A stretch of DNA of 51,608 bases, from assembly GCA_048268105.1 (NCBI GenBank), contig JBLWWH010000017.1, positions 1 through 51,608 on the forward strand, written 5' to 3'. This stretch comes from Profundicola sp048268105 (lineage in GTDB: Bacteria > Bacteroidota > Bacteroidia > Flavobacteriales > Weeksellaceae). Shown in pieces: positions 47,201-51,608 of this stretch (position 1 is its first letter; every line of letters starts with the position of its first letter). The notes beneath the pieces are model-generated. The model was given only the letters and a program-made list of their open reading frames with translations, searched no databases and was not told the origin of the DNA. The translations under genes and the position numbers were made by a program.

Positions 47201-49618
47201 AAAAAGCCCCATATCACTAAAGAAGATTTTGAGAAGTATAAACTTTGGATTGAGCAAGGATATCGTTCGCCATACTCTGGTCAGATCATCAAGCTGACTG
47301 ACTTATTTGATGGATCGAAATATAATGTAGATCACATTTTCCCACAAGCATCTATTACTAACAATTCATTAAGCAACAAGGTTGTAGTAGAAGTAAACCT
47401 TAATAAATTAAAGGACGATAGAACTGCAAGAGAATTTATTCAAGCTCAGCAAGGAAAATCTTATTTAGGTATTCCTGTTTGTACGGATGATGAGTATGTA
47501 AGTATCGTCAAAACGCAATTCTCGGGAACTAAAAGGCTGATATTACTGTCTAAAGAAATCCCGAAAGGGTTTATTAATAGTCAACTTAACAGTGCTCGTC
47601 ACATTGCGCGAAAAGCAATGGAATTGTTGAGCCATATTGTAAGAGAGCCAGGAGAAGTTGAATTCCGCTCTAAAAATATACTTCCTGTTACCGGAATGGT
47701 CACGACAGAATTAAAACGGGCTTGGAAATTAAACGAAGTGTGGACTGAACTAGTCGCTCCAAGATATATACGTCTCAATGAATTAACCCAATCCAACTTA
47801 TTTGGAAGTTGGCAGACCTCCAAAAATGGTACTCGTTACTTTGATTGTAATTTGGATGAAACTATTCGTGAAAAAGACAAGTCCTACGACATTAAGCGTA
47901 TAGACCATCGTCATCACGCCTTGGATGCACTGATAGTAGCATTATGCACAGAAGATCACGTCAATTACATTAACAACATCAATGCAAATGCAAAGTCAGA
48001 CAATTATGGGAAGCAAAAACAGATAGAAAAGTACAGACAAACGCTGAAACGAAAAATAAAATTTACCAAACGAGATGATGAGCGAGATGAAAACAACTGG
48101 TATTATATGTTGCCTGGAGAAATCCGACAAGTCGGTGCCGAAAATTCTCGTAGTGACACTGTGGTTCAAATGATTTATCAATTCAAAGGAGATGCAACTT
48201 TTGGTCAAGATTATAAAAAGATGGTTTTGACTGCCTTGCAAAGCACGATTACCACATTCAAGCAAAATCTACGGGTGATCAATAAGCGCGTGAATTATTA
48301 TAAAAATGGTCCAAATTCTTTTGCACGACAGAATACCGATAACGGGCAGAAAGTAAATTGGGCAATTCGTAGAAGTTTAGGGAAAGATACTTTTTATAGC
48401 AAAATTGATATAGGAGAACGCGAAAATAAGCAACTTATTCCAAATGCTGAATTCTTTTATCACAACATTGACGCAATTGTCGACGTAACATTAAGGACTC
48501 AAATCCAAGAAATTAAGAATGGATTAAATTCATTGGATGAATTTAAAAAGCAGCTGAAAGCCAAGCTTAAAAATATGACGATCGAATGTATAGCGTATAA
48601 AATAGCTAGTAGGTTTAACAGCGAATTAAATATAAGTTTTAATAGGGCGAAAATAGACTCCATTTCTGATGTTGTGGGAAGAACGAAAGGAATTTTAATA
48701 AACCAACTAAAGCAATTTGATACGGTAGAATTGCCATTTGAAGAAGCTTTAAGTTATATAGATTCTTTGTTAGAAAAGCAAGAGTTTGATGCAATTGTAA
48801 AAGATCCTGAAAATGATTTCAGCTCTATGGAAGACTTTATAAACTATCTTAAACAACACAATTATAAATACAAGAAGGTTGATTACTCAAAGTTAAATGT
48901 CTTTATAGAACAAGTCCCTAATCGTGAATTTAGAAGTGAATTTGAAGATAAAATTAAAGAACATCCTGAAATTGCTTTCACACCTGAAGCTATAGAAGAA
49001 ATGAATAAGCCAGAAAATTTAATAAAGTTAAACGGTGGGAAACCACATAAACCGATTAGGAAGGTTACGACATTCACAGGTTTTGGTAGACAAAGAGCGG
49101 TAAGTGAGAATAGTGAATCAATAAAATCGAAGCAATTTGTAGTAAATGATGAAGGCACCAACATTTATCTTGCAGTTTATGAATTGATTGATAGATCGAA
49201 AGAGTCAAAAAGCAATCCAAGAAGAATTTTTAAAGGAATTAGTCTTTTTGATGTAATAAAATATCAAACATCTACAAACACTAATAATATTCCGGTAGAT
49301 GAAAAAGTTTTTAATGATACTGGTGAAGAGTATAGATTTTTGTTCACGTTGACTCAAAATGATATCATTAAGGTAGATAATGCTGGAGTTGACTTAATAT
49401 TTGCCTTTAATCGATTTACGGGCAGTGCTATTTATTTTAGACCAATAAACCACGCATCAGAGATTTATAAATGTGAAGTTGATTTGAAAATAAATTCTAA
49501 AACTAGCAAATTGAGTGGGTCGCAAACCAATGAAACTACAAGTTTTAATGGAGAACAAATAAAGAATGTCTGCATTAAACTCAATGTAGATAGACTAGGT
49601 AACATTTCAAAAGCCTAG
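44201..49618 (+). CDS. cas9: Very large type II-C Cas9 nuclease
   Basis: A 1805-residue RNA-guided DNA nuclease. RuvC-I is ILGLDLGTNSIGWALVEI (Asp8). The Arg-rich bridge helix is about 56-80 (AAQRTEKRGPRRLNERYLLRRDRL). A long REC lobe covers about 80-890. RuvC-II is INLEVGREL (Glu907), HNH is YNVDHIFPQ (Asp1044, His1045) with Asn1068 at the same spacing as SpCas9, and RuvC-III is DHRHHALDAL (His1239, Asp1242). The C-terminal part is 563 residues. All catalytic residues are present. The REC segment with NGW and DWTLLKKKTE and the end with FLFTLTQNDIIKV match Bacteroidota Cas9, but those are usually 1400-1500 residues as I recall. The extra length is in REC and in a block near 1441-1590. cas1 starts four bases later. 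Confidence 0.96.
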   Translation: MKRILGLDLGTNSIGWALVEISHQNKTVKIIGLGSRILPMDAGEIGDFERSGKIKSTAAQRTEKRGPRRLNERYLLRRDRLHLVLDLLDALPKHYQLEIDFSNAKGEKSGKFKKNKEPKLAYLPKQVGKKAEFLFKDSYQEMLDELGIENKKKSRIPYDWTLYFLRQKALSEKISLEELAWVLLSYNQKRGYEKTEVEDKSTKEGEQVDELDLRVKRVISKVDKEGKQFYEVHLYGNDNFVYNEYSDVQMTFENDLKELIKTSKVDEEGNTDYKKTEFTVVDIYPLEIQDVHYEKEDGKHKYTLTYQNGWQETKQPNNFTFKYKNALNKSYDYIVETVYDYQGNLKTQQGKERKLREPDLSDTSNDWTLLKKKTEKEALSFNYDNGYIDKETKEPKNYISPRIYDVLKNDALTGNRTKIIGGMFQVVDRDFYREELKQIISTQQAFHTSLRDKEIFEQCVKTLYPKNKNHQDALLKNKDAIQHLLVEDILMYQRSLKSKKSEIADCKYEVQYWKTVEDKNGNPIQEVDIETGEVKDKKEPVYVKVVSASHPYFQEFRIWDKLHNLRLIQLEKEVDGKKLTNEDVTKEYFKSEKEYQELFEELNNRKSLNQAQFLAYCKKKFKIDYKPKESNYAWNFPEDEEIKGNEIRVSFATRFKHRGFANYSEFLTQQKEIELWHYLYSVNYKERTANNNKSLTTFFNNYFKGFEIAEDIKEKIIVDFAIYPKFPSRYCAYSEKALKKLLPFIRLGKQECEDSWVKESWYQKWVSGLAKRQGEILQRLSQIDFDAERVDFTKVVNTNVDYQKGELPFPKGLFNVFRDFQSTDDFQQLNLTQASYLVYGRHSELAQAKYWTSPEDIRNQLHQELKQHSLNNPVAEKVILEMMQVVADIWDYYGQGAPNFFSKINLEVGRELKKSAKEKEAETKRMSGNKAQNKRLRQILEEYLSHSSFKANPRNPDHFERLKIAEEGAEHTKNNVRKFFDENEELKGAKISKKDIDDILKKPHITKEDFEKYKLWIEQGYRSPYSGQIIKLTDLFDGSKYNVDHIFPQASITNNSLSNKVVVEVNLNKLKDDRTAREFIQAQQGKSYLGIPVCTDDEYVSIVKTQFSGTKRLILLSKEIPKGFINSQLNSARHIARKAMELLSHIVREPGEVEFRSKNILPVTGMVTTELKRAWKLNEVWTELVAPRYIRLNELTQSNLFGSWQTSKNGTRYFDCNLDETIREKDKSYDIKRIDHRHHALDALIVALCTEDHVNYINNINANAKSDNYGKQKQIEKYRQTLKRKIKFTKRDDERDENNWYYMLPGEIRQVGAENSRSDTVVQMIYQFKGDATFGQDYKKMVLTALQSTITTFKQNLRVINKRVNYYKNGPNSFARQNTDNGQKVNWAIRRSLGKDTFYSKIDIGERENKQLIPNAEFFYHNIDAIVDVTLRTQIQEIKNGLNSLDEFKKQLKAKLKNMTIECIAYKIASRFNSELNISFNRAKIDSISDVVGRTKGILINQLKQFDTVELPFEEALSYIDSLLEKQEFDAIVKDPENDFSSMEDFINYLKQHNYKYKKVDYSKLNVFIEQVPNREFRSEFEDKIKEHPEIAFTPEAIEEMNKPENLIKLNGGKPHKPIRKVTTFTGFGRQRAVSENSESIKSKQFVVNDEGTNIYLAVYELIDRSKESKSNPRRIFKGISLFDVIKYQTSTNTNNIPVDEKVFNDTGEEYRFLFTLTQNDIIKVDNAGVDLIFAFNRFTGSAIYFRPINHASEIYKCEVDLKINSKTSKLSGSQTNETTSFNGEQIKNVCIKLNVDRLGNISKA

Positions 49619-49622
49619 CATA

Positions 49623-50519
49623 ATGATAAAACGCACTTTATTTTTTGGTAATCCTGCTTATCTCAGCACCAAGAATAAGCAGTTGGTGATTAGTTTTCCA
49701 GAAAATGACAAGGAAGATGTTCATGTGCCCGTGGAAGATATTGGTGTTATGGTATTAGAAAACCCGCAAATCACCATAACGACTGGTTTGTTAACCAAGT
49801 TGGTGGAAAATAAAACCGTGGTCATCCATTGCAACCATCAGCATTTGCCAGTGAGTTTGTTGCAGCCTATGAGTGGTCATACACTGTTTACAGAAAGATT
49901 AAGATATCAACTGGAGGCAAGCGAGCCATTAAAGAAAAACTTGTGGAAACAAACCATTCAAGCTAAAATTGGAAACCAAGCAGAGCATTTGAGAATAGCT
50001 AGAAAAGATGCTAAAAAATTAGATTATTGGCTAAAAGAAGTTAAATCAGGCGATGGCGGAAACCACGAAGCTTATGCTGCGGCCTATTATTTTCAACATA
50101 TTTTTGACTTAGAAATATTTTCGCGTAATCAAAAAGGAATTCCACCTAATAATTATCTGAACTATGGCTATGCTATACTTCGTGCGCTTACTGCAAGAGC
50201 CATTACTGCTTCTGGTATGTTGCCGGTATATGGCTTTTGGCATAAGAACAAATATAATCCCTATTGTTTAGCAGATGATGTGATGGAGCCTTATCGTCCT
50301 TTTGTGGATTTAATGGTGCGCGATATGCTGACCAAGTTTGGTGTTTCTGAGGATCTAACTACAGAACATAAAGCTGCTCTGTTGAAAATTCCTGCCATGG
50401 ACGTTATAATAGATGGAAATAGAAGTCCTTTGATGGTGGCCATGAGTAGAACCACCAATTCGCTTTATGAATGCTTTGAAGGAACTTCAAGAAAAATTTT
50501 ATATCCCAAAATGAGATAA
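49623..50519 (+). CDS. cas1: Type II Cas1 integrase
   Basis: This 298-residue protein integrates new spacers together with Cas2. It begins MIKRTLFFGNPAYLST and has the type II segments PVEDIGVMVLENPQITIT, NQAEHLRIARKDAKKL and the C-terminal all-helical nuclease part with a conserved Glu near GGNHEAYAAAYYFQHIF, His in GFWHKNKYNPYCLADDVMEPYRPFVD (about 222-246) and acidic residues in the same stretch. It lies between cas9 (4-base gap) and cas2 (9-base gap), so it is in the operon. Confidence 0.96.
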   Translation: MIKRTLFFGNPAYLSTKNKQLVISFPENDKEDVHVPVEDIGVMVLENPQITITTGLLTKLVENKTVVIHCNHQHLPVSLLQPMSGHTLFTERLRYQLEASEPLKKNLWKQTIQAKIGNQAEHLRIARKDAKKLDYWLKEVKSGDGGNHEAYAAAYYFQHIFDLEIFSRNQKGIPPNNYLNYGYAILRALTARAITASGMLPVYGFWHKNKYNPYCLADDVMEPYRPFVDLMVRDMLTKFGVSEDLTTEHKAALLKIPAMDVIIDGNRSPLMVAMSRTTNSLYECFEGTSRKILYPKMR

Positions 50520-50528
50520 AATAATGAC

Positions 50529-50873
50529 ATGGACGATAGATTTTCACGACTCAATCAATACAGGTGTATGTGGGTAATGGTATTTTTTGATTTGCCTACC
50601 GAAACTAAAATAGATAGGAAAAGAGCAACACGCTTTAGAAAAGATTTGCTGAATGATGGTTTTGGTATGTTTCAATTCTCTATCTATATACGTTTTTGTG
50701 CCAGTAGAGAAAATGCACAAGTGCACATAAAACGTGTGAAATCTAGTTTGCCCAAGAATGGGAAAGTAGCTGTGATGCAAATCACAGATAAACAATTTGG
50801 GATGATTGAATTATATCATGGTATAAAAGAGGTGGAAACTAAGCCACCACCACAACAGTTGGAATTATTCTAA
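50529..50873 (+). CDS. cas2: Type II Cas2
   Basis: A 114-residue protein with the Cas2 ferredoxin-like fold: WVMVFFDLPTETKIDRKRATRFRKDLLNDGF with the conserved Asp21, then FSIYIRFCASRENA. It dimerises to bridge two Cas1 dimers in spacer integration. The last nine residues are PPPQQLELF, a disordered tail ending in a pentapeptide like the bacterial sliding-clamp-binding motif. It is the last cas gene; no csn2 or cas4 follows, which makes the system II-C. Confidence 0.95.
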   Translation: MDDRFSRLNQYRCMWVMVFFDLPTETKIDRKRATRFRKDLLNDGFGMFQFSIYIRFCASRENAQVHIKRVKSSLPKNGKVAVMQITDKQFGMIELYHGIKEVETKPPPQQLELF

Positions 50874-50927
50874 AAAATCGATGTTTTAAATAGAAATATA
50901 AAATTGGCTATCAGCGCTGTGTTAAAA

Positions 50928-50967
50928 CAAAAAAACCATTAGAATTTATGATTCTAATGGTTTTTCC
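50928..50967. terminator. Two-way terminator between cas operon and CRISPR array
   Basis: A perfect 15-bp stem (AAAAACCATTAGAAT at 50931-50945 with its complement at 50951-50965) with a 5-base loop. A T run follows on the plus strand and, because of the A run before the stem, also on the minus strand. It can stop both the cas mRNA and a minus-strand array transcript. Confidence 0.85.
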
Positions 50968-51001
50968 AATAATCTGAATTTCAGCAATATACAAAGAGTA
51001 T

Positions 51002-51608
51002 GTTGTCAATGATCGATTAAAAATACAATTTTGAAAGCAATTCACAACTACCCCCCGCTTGCAGAATATAGCGGTTCAGTTGTCAATGATCGATTAAAAA
51101 TACAATTTTGAAAGCAATTCACAACAGATTGGAATAAAGTTCGTATCTTTACTAGTTGTCAATGATCGATTAAAAATACAATTTTGAAAGCAATTCACAA
51201 CGCAGATAGCATAGTTACGGCTACCTATATGGTTGTCAATGATCGATTAAAAATACAATTTTGAAAGCAATTCACAACGCAATGGATTTTGTTGCTCCTA
51301 TGATTGCTGTTGTCAATGATCGATTAAAAATACAATTTTGAAAGCAATTCACAACAAGGCTTTGTTCTTCTTCAATATCACGAATGTTGTCAATGATCGA
51401 TTAAAAATACAATTTTGAAAGCAATTCACAACTGAGCCTATACAAAGGTATATTTTAGAATGGTTGTCAATGATCGATTAAAAATACAATTTTGAAAGCA
51501 ATTCACAACTAAACTTCTCTAGTTCTATTTGCTTAATTAGTTGTCAATGATCGATTAAAAATACAATTTTGAAAGCAATTCACAACTATTAGGATTATAC
51601 CTAACATT
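51002..51608 (-). CRISPR. Type II-C CRISPR array, 47-bp repeats, continues past the window
   Basis: Eight identical 47-bp repeats start at 51002, 51079, 51155, 51232, 51309, 51386, 51463 and 51540. Seven full spacers (30, 29, 30, 30, 30, 30 and 30 bp) lie between them and an eighth is cut by the window edge. In plus orientation the repeat begins GTTGTCAATGATCG and ends GCAATTCACAAC, with GTTGT/ACAAC terminal inverted bases. The tracrRNA orientation shows that crRNAs are read on the minus strand (repeat starting GTTGTGAATTGC), so the end near cas2 is the distal end if a single leader is used. No spacer matched anything I noticed inside the window. Confidence 0.97.

Noticed and set aside
47996..48265. 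Minus-strand frames inside cas9
   Set aside because: They are out-of-frame shadows of a strongly supported gene, without start context or recognisable domains.
50874..51001. A csn2 or cas4 gene after cas2
   Set aside because: Only 128 bases with a terminator lie between cas2 and the first repeat; no such gene fits, which fits type II-C.
51002..51608. Reading the CRISPR array on the plus strand, in line with the cas genes
   Set aside because: The matching tracrRNA would then have to be on the plus strand at 44081 onward, where no nexus or terminator follows. The minus strand shows a complete tracrRNA.

Overview
The window looks like a chromosome segment of a Flavobacteriia-type member of the Bacteroidota. 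The evidence is low GC, two SusC/SusD outer-membrane pairs, a Porin_10-type porin, GH3 and DUF2797 proteins, a POT/DPP-IV peptide-use block, and promoters of the Bacteroidota type (TAnnTTTG at -7, sometimes TTG near -33). I cannot name genus or species from the sequence alone.

Layout. 1-11.9 kb: two tandem SusC/SusD operons, each closed by a strong terminator, then a putative porin. 11.9-26 kb: housekeeping and envelope genes. These are a small membrane protein, a CPXCG zinc peptide coupled to a GH3 protein, DUF2797, TIGR02757, an FtsX-type permease, a NamZ-type muramidase, DUF4298, an M3 peptidase, a Crp-type regulator with a small membrane protein, a divergent CcoI/FixI copper ATPase, and an aspartate aminotransferase. 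26-34 kb: a dipeptidyl peptidase IV followed by three peptide-transporter-family (POT/MFS) proteins. 34-44 kb: thioredoxin-like protein, ComEC, an alkyltransferase-like protein, a phosphopantetheinyl transferase, S-adenosylhomocysteinase, a small secreted protein and aconitase A. 44-51.6 kb: a type II-C CRISPR-Cas locus running off the right edge.

The CRISPR locus is the most unusual part. Cas9 is 1805 residues long, well above the characterised Cas9 proteins I know, and all RuvC and HNH catalytic residues are present. The extra length lies in the REC lobe and in a block of about 150 residues before the C-terminal PAM-interacting part. cas1 and cas2 follow in a tight operon; no csn2 or cas4 is seen. 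A tracrRNA is predicted on the minus strand between acnA and cas9, with its own promoter, a 24-nt perfect anti-repeat, a nexus-like hairpin and a terminator. The array has 47-bp repeats and 29-30-bp spacers. It must be read on the minus strand, towards cas2, to match this tracrRNA. Each repeat holds a promoter-like pair of boxes reading into the next spacer, and a perfect 15-bp two-way terminator separates the array from the cas operon. Cas2 ends in QLELF, which resembles a sliding-clamp-binding motif.

The rest suggests a cell living on peptides: SusCD importers, secreted DPP-IV, POT transporters and an M3 oligopeptidase. All functions are inferred from sequence motifs and remembered family patterns; no database search was run.
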